64,000 nt of DNA from Eupeodes corollae (lineage: Eukaryota; Arthropoda; Insecta; Diptera; Syrphidae). How positions within the stretch are numbered: position 1 is the first letter of the stretch; each line of letters begins with the position of its first letter. Below the pieces are notes generated by a model that worked only from the letters and a program-made list of their open reading frames with translations, had not been told where the DNA came from and searched no databases. Below, piece after piece: positions 47,430-59,729 of the stretch. Where the stretch lies: contig NC_079147.1 in the NCBI RefSeq assembly GCF_945859685.1, positions 17,835,289 through 17,899,288 on the forward strand. Reading direction: 5' to 3'. The position numbers and the translations under genes were made by a program.

Positions 47430-49060
47430 TGCCTGAATATACAGTGGCGACCGCAAGGGGTAAGATTATTATTATTAAATTCCCATAGGAAGTTATTGTA
47501 ATGGGTCCGATTTGTCAAATTGAAAATTTTGACATTTCTCGACGTTTCAAGGTCCCTAGAGGCGAAATAAAAGATTTTTAGAAAGATGTCTGTGCGTGCG
47601 CGTATACATACGTTAGTACGTCCGTACGTCCTTATTTCCGTCCGTCCGTATGTCCTTACGTCCGTACGTCTGTACGTTCGCGACGTTTTTTTTGCCGTCC
47701 ATAGCTCAAGAACCAGAAGGGATATCTATTTCAAATACATTTTGTTATATAGATAATAAGGCAGAAAGATGCAGAAAGGGCTCTCAAGAAAATTGCGTGG
47801 TGGTTTTTTTACAATAGCAGTTTGAAAAAAACATTTTGAACATTTTGGTTGACACGAAATATCTTACGAACCAAAAACGCTAGAGACTTGAATTAAATTT
47901 TATATAATATATTGTAACGTGATACCAAACAAGTGTATTTATTAAAAAAAAGCAATACAACGGTTTTTTTTATAAATCAATAAAACTTAAAAAAAAAATG
48001 TTCACCCCTAAAATTTTACGACTGAAATATGATTTCATCCCTTAAACAATTTTGTGCAACGAAGAATAATGTTTTTGGCATTTGATAAAATGTTGAGAAA
48101 AATCTAATTGACAGTTTTTTTTATAAAAAATAAAAATCTAAAAAGAAACATTACTTAAAGTTCGTAAAAATTGCATATCGATTCAAATATCTTTTCAAAA
48201 ACTTGAAATTTGGGCTTCAATGTTATTTTATTTTATAAGAAATACTGTTTCAATGTTGAGAAAAATCGAATAGACAGTTTTTTTTATTTTTTTTTAAATA
48301 AAAAACCTAAAAAAAAAACGTATAAAAGTTGGTAAAAATTGATTTTCGACTCAAATATCTTTTCAAAACTTTGAGATAGTGGCTTTAATTTACTTTTAAC
48401 TTTCAAAAATCTTGTTGTCAACATTCACTTAAAGTTTGAAAAAAATCGAACTGACAGTTTTTTTACAAAAAAATAAAAACCGAAAAAAAAAATGAACAAA
48501 AGTTGGTAAAAATGATTTTCGACCCAAATATCTTTTGAAAACTTTGAGATAATAGCTTGTAATTAATTTTTTCTTATAAGAAATATTGTTTTCATCATTA
48601 GGATAAATTTTGAGAATAATCGAATTGACAGTTTTTTTACAAAAAATAAAAACCTAAACAAAAAATGTATAAAAGTTGGTAAAAATTTATTTTCGACTCA
48701 AATATCTCTTCAAAAATTTTTAATATTGACTTCAAACTAATTTTATCTTATAAGAAATAGTGTTTTCAACATTTGGTTAGATTTAAAAAAATCGAATTGA
48801 CAGTTTTTTTTAACGAAATAAAAAAACAATACTAAAACTTGGTAAAAATTTACTTTTGACTTAAAAATCTTTTTAAAAATTAAAAACATAGTCTTCAAAC
48901 CTTTTATTTCACAGAAGATATTGTTTTCGATATTCAGTAGTTTGTTTATAAAAATTAAATCTACAAAAACTAGTACGCAAATTTGGTAAAAATTGATCTT
49001 CGATTCTTCAAATTAATTTAATTCGTCCAATTTGTAAAAAATTAAGAAATTTTACTAAAA
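47430..49060 (+). repeat. Minisatellite element copy in unit 2
   Basis: Same as 41990-43625, offset by 5439 bp. Confidence 0.7.
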
Positions 49061-49078
49061 TGGTTGGTGTAGTTTAGA

Positions 49079-49502
49079 GGTCTACTGAGGTTCCACTCAT
49101 AGGGCGTGCTTTCCAGCTATAGTGTTTTATCTCCAGCTGCTTTAAAGAGCTCGGCATTCAAGCCATCTGGTCCAGCGGCTTTATTAGGCTTCAGCTTAGA
49201 TATGGCAATCTTCGTCAAAGTGGGGAAAACGGGATTGTTGGCTTTCGTCGTCTATGTTCAATGTTTCATCCTGCCTGACAGCGGAATTCAGTTGTTCGTC
49301 GCCGTTATACAGTCTGCAGAAGTGGTCCTTCCATATTCTTAGCATTGACTGCGGTTCCACTATGATCTTTCCACTTCCGTCTTTGCTGCCTTCGGTTCTA
49401 TGTTTATGTACCTGTGAATTTCGTTTCACCCGTTCACAAAACTTTCGAACTTCATTCCTGCTTTAAAACCTCTTAACATCTTCGACCGCACGCTTCTCAT
49501 GC
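49079..49502 (-). mobile_element. RTE-like LINE fragment in unit 2
   Basis: Identical copy of 43640-44063. Confidence 0.7.
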
Positions 49503-52450
49503 CCTCTCTTGTAACGAACCCACTTGGGTGTAAACCTCTCCTTTCCTTACTACCATTACAACCACGGGCTACAGGCTCCCGGGGGTGATCCTGGCAGCAG
49601 AAAGGAGAGGGTGTCCAGGCCACGGTAGCTTGGCATGCTTGCTTTCGCACGAACTAGCTCGCCGACGGGGGGGTTCTTGCTACCGCAGCACTAGACGGGG
49701 TTACGACTTCATGCCATACATAAATGAAATAAGAAAAAAAAAATGGAGACCCGAATTGTCCAGGTGTTGGGGAGAGTGATCCCTATAGAGGGGGAGGGTC
49801 GTTGATGGTGATGACCCTCGGAGGATTTGCCCACCCTTTGTATCCGACGGATACCACCTTGGCTACTACAACCTCCTATTTATGTAGTAGCCCCTAACTC
49901 ACCCTTTTGCTTCGCCAAACGCACCTTACTCCATGTGCGTCACCTCCACCCCAGTCCTAGGGTATCTAGCCGGCTACCCTAGCTAGAAGTTAAAAGAAAG
50001 AGAAAACCGCCTTCCCAAAGTAAAAACAACCGGAAATTATCTTCAGAGAAAGACCATATTGTTTCTTTGTTTTAAAACGTTATAACTTTTAATGTTTCTA
50101 TTAAAACTTAATTAGAAATTATATAAAAAAAATACCATTAAAGAAAAATTAAAATTTTATATAAATTAAATATAAGTTAAAGGAAATTTAAATAAAAGTT
50201 AAATATGAAAAAAAAAAACAAATTAAATATTAAAATAAAAGAATTAAATAAAGATTAAAAGTAAAAAGAAATAAGAAAAGAAATAAGGGAATAAAAAAAG
50301 AAAAAAAAACCACCAAACATTAAACAAAATTAAAACCAAAATGCACTAAAAACAAGAAAAAAAGAAAATAAACTTACTTTGGCTAGATTTTTTTTTTCTT
50401 ATAAAATGTGTGAGCAGCCCCACAGATAGTGCACTACTTCGGGTTTCTCCTCCGCCTGCAAACAAAATTAATTGTTTCTTTTGTTTTTGCTGTACCGCGT
50501 CAAAGGGAAACGATCTTTACATTATTTATTTGTTTTGTTTTTGGTTTAATTTATCTATTATTATTATTTATTATTCCCATTTATTTTTTTTTTATTTCTT
50601 CACTTTCATTTTAGCCTTTAAATATTTGACTATTCCTTTTCTTCTTTAAAAAAAACTTATAATTAAACACAAACTTTAAAACCGACACGAAATCACACAC
50701 TTGGTATTACACACAAATAAAATTCTTAACGGTAGCAAGTTTGTTGTCAAAAGTGGCAATGTAACTTCTACCACAACATTCTCAATTAAAAATGGTCTTC
50801 AACAGGGAGCGGTGAATTCGCCGATTCTCTTCAGCATTTACACCAGTGATCTGATAGGTAGTCTTACAAAGGCAATTGCGTACGCCGACGATCTAATTCC
50901 GTACAGAACCGGCCGGAAAGGTTGAGGTTATTAGAATCCTCTTGCAGCGTGATTTCGACAAGATTCAGCGATATTGCGACGACTGGAAACTGAAAATAAA
51001 TGTCCAGAAGCCGGAGACAATTCTGTTCCGGACTCCGTTGGCTGGGGCTGACTACGGATACAAGTAAGAATTGGCGCAAGATGGTCATCGTTGATCTTCA
51101 CGGACAGCCATTAGCGAGCAAAAGTGTAGTGAAGTACCTCGGTATCTGGTTAGATCAGTATTTATATTTCGACAGACATATAAATGCTGCTCTGACCAGG
51201 GCCAGAGGAGCCTTCGCTCTGACGAAACGGCTATTTTTTAGCAGTCGGCTTGGCCCCAGAGTGAAGGTAATTTGCTACATGGCCCTCATACGGCCAATGA
51301 TCGTTTATGGTTGTCCTGTTTGGTTCAACGTTGCCCCTTCCCAGATGGAGAAGTTTCGGGTGTTCGAGCGGCAGTGTTTACGACGCTGTACCGGCTTATA
51401 TCGAACAGCCGAGTCTTCTTATGTGCATTATTCTTCCAACGAGGTCCTATACAACGGGGCTCGAATCAACAGAATTGACAATTTCGTGATAAAACTCGTT
51501 CGAGGTCACATTGCAAGAGCTATGTCTTCGACCAACAATTTAATTTTCGGGGCGTTCTATCCGAAAGACGAGTATTTTGAGAGTGCACGCTTGAGCGGCT
51601 TCATTCCCCCAGAGGCATTCCTCTTTTTAGATAGATGCTGTCTGATACAGGATAGATTGGCAGTTCCGTTAATCTACCACGTCAGACGAAGAACCTGTAC
51701 AATCGGGACGTCATGGCACAAGGCGGAGCAGAGCTCCCTCGGTTCAGTAGGGCTGTGTCCGAACGGGACCGAACTGATAGGGTGAAGCAGATGAACCAGT
51801 TTTGGTGGCTTCAATCGGCACTTGATAATGGGTAGTCGGGATGGGGTTTTAAGCCTTGGCGGGCTTACATACTTGTTTTATAGTTTTAGGGTTTAGTTTT
51901 AAGTAGAATAGGCATGGTGGCACAAAAAAAAATACAAAAAAATTTAATTAAAAAATAAAAAGAAAAAAAAAAACAAAAAAAAAAAATTAAAAACAAAAAA
52001 AATCAAAGAAAAAAAAACATGGAATAAAAAAAAAAGCATACAAAAAAGTAAAATATAAAAACAAAACACGTTAGATTTGCTGCTGTGGTTGTTCTAGTTT
52101 TAAGTAGTTTATAGGTAGAATAGGTAGTTTAAGTTAGTTTTAAGTTTTATTTAAGGATCTTATTTTAAGTAGTTTGTAAGTAAAAATAAATAAAAAAGGT
52201 TATTGATATTAGTTTTTTTCAAAATTTTCTAATAAAAACAAAACAAATAAAATTTAAATTGAAGTAAAACAGATCTTAAGGCCGAAAGGCATTACTAATT
52301 AGTGTTATAGTTTAGCTTAGAGTGTCCGTATGGGACCATTAAGTTAGTTGTAAGTTATGGATAATTAGGCTAGTTTTATGAATTTTTGTCTAGCTTTAAG
52401 ATAGGTTTAAGAATGAATTAATAAAAATTAATTAAAAAAAAAAAAAAAAA
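49503..52450 (+). mobile_element. Internally deleted LINE in unit 2
   Basis: Copy of 44064-47012: leader, truncated RT with intact YADD (50701-50925), the 261-codon frame at 51000-51785, and a poly(A) run of 17. It carries the same frame breaks, so the duplication followed the decay. Confidence 0.75.
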
Positions 52451-52661
52451 GTGCGTTGGACTATCATGCCAAAGGTCTTCGGTTCAATCCCTGCCTATGT
52501 CATCTAAAGTTTTTCCTCTTGCGAGGAATTGATAAATTCTCCAAGACTAATTCTTGTCATGAAAAGTGCTTCCTCAAATTAGAAGGAATGGTTGAGAGTT
52601 GGAAGTCACTAGGCCCTAGTTTTCAACGGACTGTTGCACGACCTAATTTATTTATTTATTA
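52451..52661 (+). repeat. SINE in unit 2
   Basis: Copy of the SINE at 47013-47222. Here it continues into TCGTCCAGTGCTTTTTGTTG, as at 10740-10775 reversed, which is the original flank. Confidence 0.65.
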
Positions 52662-52789
52662 TAAACCTTATCGTCCAGTGCTTTTTGTTGAAATGTTTGT
52701 ATTGAACATATCGTCCGCGGTTTAAGGGCTGAGGTCGACCATCTAATGAGTAATTCCATGACCTTTTAAAGGGACTTAAGTGCAATTAT

Positions 52790-54600
52790 ACTTCGTTTAG
52801 AGAGAGAAAGTTTACCAATTTTTAGGGACAGAGCTCTAGCAATCACATGTGTGTGAGAGAAAATTCATCTCATATAATTTTAGAAACTATTCAGAACCGA
52901 AAAAAGTTTAAGCAAGCCAGAAAGGCCTGCAACGCCTATATTCGAAGGACCAAATATTTACATGACCAAAAATTATGGCGAAAAATACTGCAATGTCCCA
53001 AAGGTAGTAGGAATTTTTGGTCATTTGTAAAAAACATCAGTAATTTTTCCTCTTCGTCGGTTCCTACGCTCAATGACACTCCTTTAGTTAGCTCTATTGA
53101 TAAAGCCAACTTATTTGCAAGGCAGTTCGCCGAAAAATTCCACCTTACCAGATAGTGTCATGACTCCCCCAGTTCTTGAACGCGTAAATGATTCTATGGG
53201 ACCAATCTTTTTTCGTACTTGAACTGTGGCGAGAGTTTTTAAAGATCTCAACATTCATAAATCCGCTGTCCCAGATGGTATCCCCGCTATTATTTTGAAG
53301 AAGTGTTCTTCCACTCTAGCAAAACCACTGCGTAAGCTTTTCTATCTATCGTATTCTTCTGTGCTCGTTCCGAGTAGTTGAAAAGCTGCATTTGTTCAGC
53401 CAATTCCAAAAAAAAGGCGCATCTTCTTCTCCCACATATTACCGACCGATAGCACTAACGTCCCTTCTTTCTAAGGTCATGGAAACGCTGATTAATTATC
53501 AGCTTAAGAAATATCTTGAGGAACGGAAGCTTCTTAATGACCGGCAATACGGCTTTCGTAGGTGATCTCATGGTTCATCTCATCGAACATTGGAACAGAT
53601 CTTTACATCGTTTTGGAGAAAGTAAGATTATTGCACTTGATATTTCAAAGGCATCTTGCTCTCTTATCGAAAATGCGTTCTTTTGGTATCGACGAATCTC
53701 TTCTTCGTTGGATTAGAAATTTTTTTTCGAACCGTTCAATACAAGTTGTTTTGGACGGATTCAAGTCTGAAACTCATAAAATAAACGCTGGTGTGCCCCA
53801 GGGCTCCGTTTTACTTCCTCATTTTTATAAATGATCTCCTGTCTGCTACTTCTAATCCAATACTTTCGCTGACGATAGCACTCTTAGCTTTTCATATTCG
53901 TTTCCAGTCTCACAACCCTCCTCTTCGGATGTGGAACAGCATTGTACAATGGGAAATAAAAAATCGTGTGGAATTTAATGCTTCGAAAACGCAATGCTGT
54001 CTTGCATCGTTAAAGCGAGATAAACATTCTTTGCCACTATCTATGAGTGGCACTTGCATCAATGAAACGGTTTTTTGAGACGTAGCAAGAAATTTTTCTC
54101 TCCGTCTGATCTTGCTACAATCTACAAAACCTATATACGTCCGAAACTTGAATATAAACTCATTCTGGGCTGGTGCTCCAGTAACTTATTTAAGCCTCTT
54201 GGACAGTATTCAAAAAAGAGCTTTTAAAATGATTGGTGACATTAACATCATCAACTCGTTTACATCACTCGAACATCGACGCAAGGTTTCTTGCCTCACC
54301 CTTTTTTACCGTTATTTTAACGGACTATGCTCTAGTGAAATAGCCAGTTGCATTCCTCCCTTTAAACAATTTAACCGTAATACCCGTGCTTCTAGGAATT
54401 CCCTCCAGTTTACCCTTCAGCCCAACTTCGGCCGTACTATGAAGTACAGAGATTCTTTTTTTAGCCGTACTACGCGAATGTGGAACGCCTTGCCACGCTC
54501 TATCTTTCCCTGTCATTGCAATGTTAAGAAATTTAAAACCAATGTACACTGACACCTTCTATCCAACCCTTCCCTCTTTTCCTGATGCTCATACTGTGTC
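52790..54600 (+). mobile_element. CR1/jockey-type LINE (partner of 8820-10640)
   Basis: NRKKFKQARKACNAYIRRTK and LWRKILQCPKGSRNFWSFVK in 52847-53155, INAGVPQGSVL near 53785, FADDSTLS in a shifted frame near 53870, and the C-terminal block in 54112-54552 (RMWNALPRSIFP). Same truncation and similar breaks as the left arm, so one shared insertion. Confidence 0.8.
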
Positions 54601-54929
54601 TTTGGCATATTAAAGGTATAAAAAAACCCTTTTAGTGTTTGCTAATTATAAAAAAAAGTTACAGAGTTAGAAAAGTTTAATATGCATCCACTTAAAGGCA
54701 AATTTTAATTGATTAATAAAGAGAAGCAGGGTTCAAACTTAGGGAATAACACATCAAAAAATATGATGTAGTAAAGCATTTATTCCTTTAAACTAACTCA
54801 GACACAACTCTAGCTCTTTCCTTAAAATCAAAAATTTCAAGGTAAATTTATTTTCCGAATCTAGAAATGAGAGAAAAATAGGCCTTCCTACACAAAACAG
54901 ATTTACTGCTAAAAAATACTAATACGTTT

Positions 54930-55238
54930 GTTTTACAGCTTTTATCTATCAACCCTTCTTTAGTCAAATGCAAGCAAATACATTTTTGTGTAAAGAGTCT
55001 TTCTCTTAATAGAATTTTAAAAGCTTATCTTATCGATAGATAAAGATCTTATAGATTGTTCGCACATCAAATGATGAAATTTATATTCATAATGGTTATG
55101 GTTTTCATAATGCTTAAAGTTTTCTTATCATCTCAAAGCTCTACACTTTTCATTTATAAATAAAAACGATGTATTTTCACTTGATTAACTTAGTTTGTGT
55201 TTAAATCTCTTAACGTTAATATATTGATAGAAGTTTAA
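54930..55238 (+). promoter_or_regulatory. Promoter region of the A-like P450 exon 1
   Basis: TATAAATA at 55155-55162; GATA-like words reversed as CTTTTATCTATC near 54941, GCTTATCTTATCGATAG near 55023 and CTTATCATC near 55124. Counterpart of 8148-8450. Confidence 0.5.
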
Positions 55239-55432
55239 ATGGCAATTTTTACCCTTATTTTGTGTTGCCTTAGTGCAGTTCTTGGGGCTATTTACGTATA
55301 TTTATCATGGAATTTCAATTTCTGGAAGAAACGCGGAGTAGATGGTCCTGAACCAAAATTGATTTTAGGAACTATTCCTTGCATTATCAAAAAGAATCGT
55401 AATTTAGCCTTTGAATTACAAGACTTATATGA
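55239..55432 (+). CDS. CYP28-like P450, exon 1 only (A-like, truncated by gap)
   Basis: A 194-nt first exon beginning MAIFTLILCCLSAVLGAIYV, the membrane anchor, then SWNFNFWKKRG, with a GTGAGT donor at 55433. It differs from gene A exon 1 at a few residues (IFTLIL against IFILIL; AIYVYL against AIYIYL; GVDGP against GVAGP). Intron 1 runs to the gap at 58166, stopping where exon 2 should begin. Most likely the other allele of gene A. Confidence 0.75.
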
Positions 55433-57159
55433 GTGAGTGAATGTTATAATTGAACAACTTATATTCTTTAATAGGCCAATTTATAAAAAGTTGCACTGGG
55501 AATAATAAAAGCTCATTTGCATTGTGCAATAATAAAAAGTGTATACAAACTTATCTTTTACACATTTTACCTAACAATAAGTCACTTCAAAACGTTGTTT
55601 ACGTTTTCTATAAAAATATTTACTTATTGTAAGTACACAAATTGGTGTGAAATCTCAAGTGAGTTATTTTTGAAATATGTATATTTAAACTGACAAGTTG
55701 AATGACTGATATTTTTTTGTTGGTGTTTCGAATAACTAATTCTTATCATATTCTAAAAACATTAGTTTCTTCTTTTTAGCTATTATTATCTGAACTTATG
55801 TTCTGATATCTACTAATTACTAACTTGACATTGTACAGGGTTCTCCAATAAGAGGTTTCATTTAATCAATGAATTTGTCTTTCATTGCAAAGAGGGAAGC
55901 ATGCTAATATCATTGGAAAACGCTATTAACCAAATATTTTCTGAAATTGTTCATCGCTATTTCCCACATTTCTGGCCTGGTCCTCTATAGCTTCACGAAT
56001 TCCATCATCAAAGTCGTAAATCAATTGCGAAGTTATGTAAAAGACCTTTTAATAGTCCCAAAGAAAAGAGTGTTAGTGTGTTAAATGAAAAGAAATTAGT
56101 GGTCAATTGTGATCACCTCTTCGATTAATAATACGGTCAGGAAACCCTTTTGGCAGAGTTGCACTTATTTCCTCATCATCATTCCCAGGAACCCGATCAG
56201 TGTAGATACGACTTTTCTGGTTATTAAGTTCCTCTGTCAACTAATCATAAAAAGCCTTCAGATCCAAACCTTTATATTAAAAATAGTGGGAATTTCTAAC
56301 TAAAAGGATTAGAGGAAAATCGACAAAACTGAGTTTTTTTTTACTTTTCCCAACAGCTCAAAATATTTTTTAAGTTTGCGAACTGTGACCAATGTAACCA
56401 ATTTTGTGTCGAATTTGAACAGTGTAGTAGTCAATTTTTGGTATAACTTTGTCCCACTGGCAAAGAAAGTCAGATGTTAAAAGATAACAACTTCAAAAGT
56501 GCAAGATACCCAAATAGAGTTCTTTCAAAATAGCAGATCTTAAAGTAAAATCTTGTGAATCCGAAAACATGGTTAACAGTCGAGCGTAATATAAGAACGA
56601 TGCAAAGGTGGAGGTGTGCAATTTTTGTAAAAGAAACTTTACAGAGCACAATTAAGTGTAGAATTGAAAAATGGGGACGAACAACTTCTTCTGGGTCCAA
56701 TCTACAGACTTTCCAGGAACGTTTGTTTTCTTTAATTTTTTTTCTAAATTGAAAGAAATTTTAGAGTAATATCCCAACACTGCAACTTGTTGTTCGAAAA
56801 TACATTTGTTGAGGAACTTAGCTCACTTAATCTTTACCTAAAGAAATCATTTTTATAATTTCGAACCTACATTGCTGAATTTGTTATTTTTTAGTGATCG
56901 GTTCCAGTGTTCTCCAGAAATGAGGTTATTTTCCTAACCTACGGCCTTAAAGTAAATATTCGCCATAATACCTTCGAATACTAGGATTTCTGGAATTTCT
57001 TTTACTTCACAGTACTGTTTTAAGTGTAAATTTGGATCTTATTCTTTTTAAGTCTTTCCCTATCCAACAAGTAGAATAATTCAACATTTAAGACTTTTCA
57101 ATACCCATGTTCCTTTAAAAAATAAAACCTCCCTTCCATTCAAGAAAAAACTTTGGTTC

Positions 57160-58060
57160 ATAGAGAAGATGCAATTATTATTAATGAAACAGCTCGCTTT
57201 GGCTTACAAGCGATATAAAAGTTTACGTGTTTACGTTTTTATATCAACAATATTGTTCAATTTGAAACCAAACGGTCTAAGCGATACGTACAGCACAGAT
57301 TAAGATATTCTCTGGTATTTGCCAAACCAGGAAACAAATTTGGAAGATACTTAAGCAAACTGTAAGTCCAAATATAATCAGATTGAAGAATTGTATATTA
57401 ACAACTTGAACTCGAAAATCGTTTCCAGCGCTATCTCCAACTGCACTTTTAATACCACTATAGCCCACGCATATAATAGCGAAAGGCAAACATTTTTCCA
57501 GGATTTAAGTCCCCCAGGTGTGATAATTTTAGGCCAATATCTCCTACCCTTTTTCTGAAAATTAAAAAAAAAATCATCCAAGCTCAAATATTTAGATTTC
57601 TTCCGTAGGAAAAATACTTGTATTAAAGCGGTAATAGATGTCACAGAAGATATTCGAAAGACCATCGGTCCTGAGCTAATAGCAGTGCTAAGGTTTTTGG
57701 GCTTTTCAAAGCCTTTAAAACTCTTAAATTCGTGTTCATTTTTTTTCTATTGCAGTCCGACTAATAAACTCTTTCTTAATTAATAGACTACAAGCTATCG
57801 AACTTAAAGTTAAAGTTCTTTCCAAATTTATATTGAAAAGTATTAGAGTACCACAGGGATCTATTCTGAGTCCCCTGCTATTTTCAATCTATGTCAATGA
57901 ACTTCCTTCTATTGTTAGACACTGCACATTTAGCTTGTTCGCTAATGATGCTCAGTTATACATAATTTGTCCGTTGGGACTCATCGAACGTACTGTAATT
58001 TCTATGAATGAAGACCATCACTTCGCCAGTTATTGACTAATGACGAAATTTTGAGTTATC
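57160..58060 (+). mobile_element. Jockey-type LINE relic in intron 1 (partner of 5250-6260)
   Basis: SIRVPQGSILSPLLFSIYVN then ELPSIVRHC and FANDAQLYI in 57833-58036, the RT palm; LRFLGFSKPLKLL near 57690 corresponds to the first catalytic block with its Asp lost. Inactive. Confidence 0.65.
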
Positions 58061-58165
58061 AACTCAGAATAGTACCAATAATTTAGAAAAATAAGAATAG
58101 CATTGTCATTTCTTTAACCTGACAAACTTTATTTGTCTGAAAGTTCTAAAATTGAATATGTTTTT

Positions 58166-58365
58166 NNNNNNNNNNNNNNNNNNNNNNNNNNNNNNNNNNN
58201 NNNNNNNNNNNNNNNNNNNNNNNNNNNNNNNNNNNNNNNNNNNNNNNNNNNNNNNNNNNNNNNNNNNNNNNNNNNNNNNNNNNNNNNNNNNNNNNNNNNN
58301 NNNNNNNNNNNNNNNNNNNNNNNNNNNNNNNNNNNNNNNNNNNNNNNNNNNNNNNNNNNNNNNNN
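58166..58365. other. Assembly gap, exactly 200 N
   Basis: Second placeholder gap, closing the inverted contig. Sequence on the far side is unrelated to P450 exon 2, so the join is not supported by gene structure. Confidence 0.98.
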
Positions 58366-58560
58366 AACAATTCAATTGTAATACCCGTACTGCTTGGAAT
58401 GCCCATCAGTTTACCCCAGAGCCCAATTTCGGACGTACTGTTTAGTACAGAGAAATTTTCTTTAGCCCAACTGTACTCAATATTTCCAACTCATTATAAT
58501 GTGTGGACATTCAAAAGTAACGTACACTTTTAAATGCCTCTAAATAACATAAACACTATG
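58366..58560 (+). mobile_element. CR1/jockey-type LINE 3' fragment
   Basis: CNTRTAWNAHQFTPEPNFGR, then TV, matches the FNRNTRASRNSLQFTLEPNF block of the family at 8848-9234, cut at its left by the gap. Confidence 0.6.
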
Positions 58561-58899
58561 TAAAATCTTATTTGGCTCAAAACACAAAGCAACTGCGATC
58601 TCAAATCAAAAAAGGGTTTTCCCCAATAGCGAGCGATATGTCTGAGCAGGTAGATTGCGTTTCAAAGCTGCCACTTTATTCGATATGGAAATACAAACAG
58701 GACCCATTATGCCCCGGGTGCCCGTTATGCCCCGCCTTCCCCTATATCGGTTTCTCCTTTCTAATCCTATACTCCTTTCATAATTGCTCGAATTGTGTTT
58801 AATCATTTTAAGAATATTCATAACTCCTTAAGTGAGCGCACAATACACAGAAAAAAATAGACATGTTTTAAAAGCTTGATGTGATAAAAAATTCAAAAG
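58561..58899. other. Spacer, nothing recognised
   Basis: Contains a GC-richer stretch near 58690-58750 with repeated GCCC words. No supported gene. Confidence 0.35.
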
Positions 58900-59270
58900 C
58901 GTGATTCTTCATCCATTTAAAAAGACATGCGACTGAAATTTGTAAAAATTGTTTTTTGACTAAAGATCTCGATAGCAAAAATATATTTTGAAAACAAACA
59001 TTTTACATGCAAAATATTGTTTGTAATTTTTAGTTAATCTTGAAGAAAAGTTCAAATGACAACTTAAAAAAACAAAACTCAAAAACTACAAAACTCTGAT
59101 AAGAAATAATTTTCAACTTACTTACTATAAGAACGAAGAAAGATAATGACTCCAACATTTTTTGTCTAACACAAAATATGGTCATTGATATTTTGTGAAA
59201 ATCTTTGAAAAATTGACAGACGGGCAGGGATTGGAAATTATCAGTGTGGGTCGCATCCCTGCTTATTTTT
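58900..59270 (+). repeat. Minisatellite element, end fragment
   Basis: Ends with GACAGACGGGCAGGGATTGG and TCAGTGTGGGTCGCATCCCT at 59217-59268, the terminal flank of the family, preceded by diverged body sequence. Confidence 0.5.
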
Positions 59271-59539
59271 CTTAAATTACTTTAGGAGAAAGGACATTTA
59301 TACGTCATTACCTGTAAAGGACGAAAATATTTTAAGTCGATATCTCGGAAGGTTCTGAAAGTCGAAAAAATTCTAGAATTTTCATTTTAACAAATTCGAA
59401 CAAAGACAATAATTTGAAATGGGAATTTAATGAAGAAGAGTTGAAAGGAATATGACATGAAAGTCTATCAGATGGAAAAATGTGTACCTTTCAATGCCAA
59501 AGAGATTACAAACATACTATGAAGCATTCCATATAGACT
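59271..59539. other. Spacer, nothing recognised
   Basis: AT-rich sequence between two repeat fragments, with body-like words of the minisatellite element near 59340-59420. Confidence 0.3.
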
Positions 59540-59665
59540 AATAAATAAATATGGCGGCGTAACAGTCCATTGAGAACTAGGGCCTAGTGACTTACAATTC
59601 TCAACAATTTCTGTGTGCGAGTAATGTTGTCAGGAATTTAGGGGACCTATAGGTACATATAATTT
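59540..59665 (-). repeat. SINE 3' fragment
   Basis: AATAAATAAATATGGCGGCG, then CTAGGGCCTAGTGAC and GTTGTCAGGAATTTAGGGGA, the reversed family tail and body. Confidence 0.55.
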
Positions 59666-59729
59666 AAAAACGAACAGAAAAACTTAAATTCGCACCTTTG
59701 GTATGATAGTAATACGCACTAACCGTTTT

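Larger units (their letters stand above)
47240..52678 (+). repeat. 5439-bp tandem duplication, unit 2
   Basis: Almost identical to unit 1. The differences I found are A at 43178 against T at 48617 and a poly(A) run of 18 (46995-47012) against 17 (52434-52450). Junctions share the two bases AG (CGTCCAG/TTAAT, ATCAAG/TTAAT, CGTCCAG/TGCT). Confidence 0.95.
35606..58165 (-). repeat. Inverted counterpart of 5165-16239 (whole contig)
   Basis: From first to last base this contig aligns, reversed, to 16239 down to 5165. It is 22560 bp against 11075 bp. The excess is accounted for approximately by one extra 5.44-kb tandem unit, a 3.4-kb RTE-fragment plus LINE insertion, a 1.8-kb RTE insertion and a 0.7-kb minisatellite-element copy. 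Both contig ends lie beside P450 exons that are near-identical between paralogues, a usual place for an assembly to break. Confidence 0.85.

Noticed and set aside
35674..55432. Fourth and fifth P450 genes
   Set aside because: Only exon 8 and exon 1 are present at the two ends of a contig that mirrors the A-B interval; better explained as allelic ends of genes B and A.
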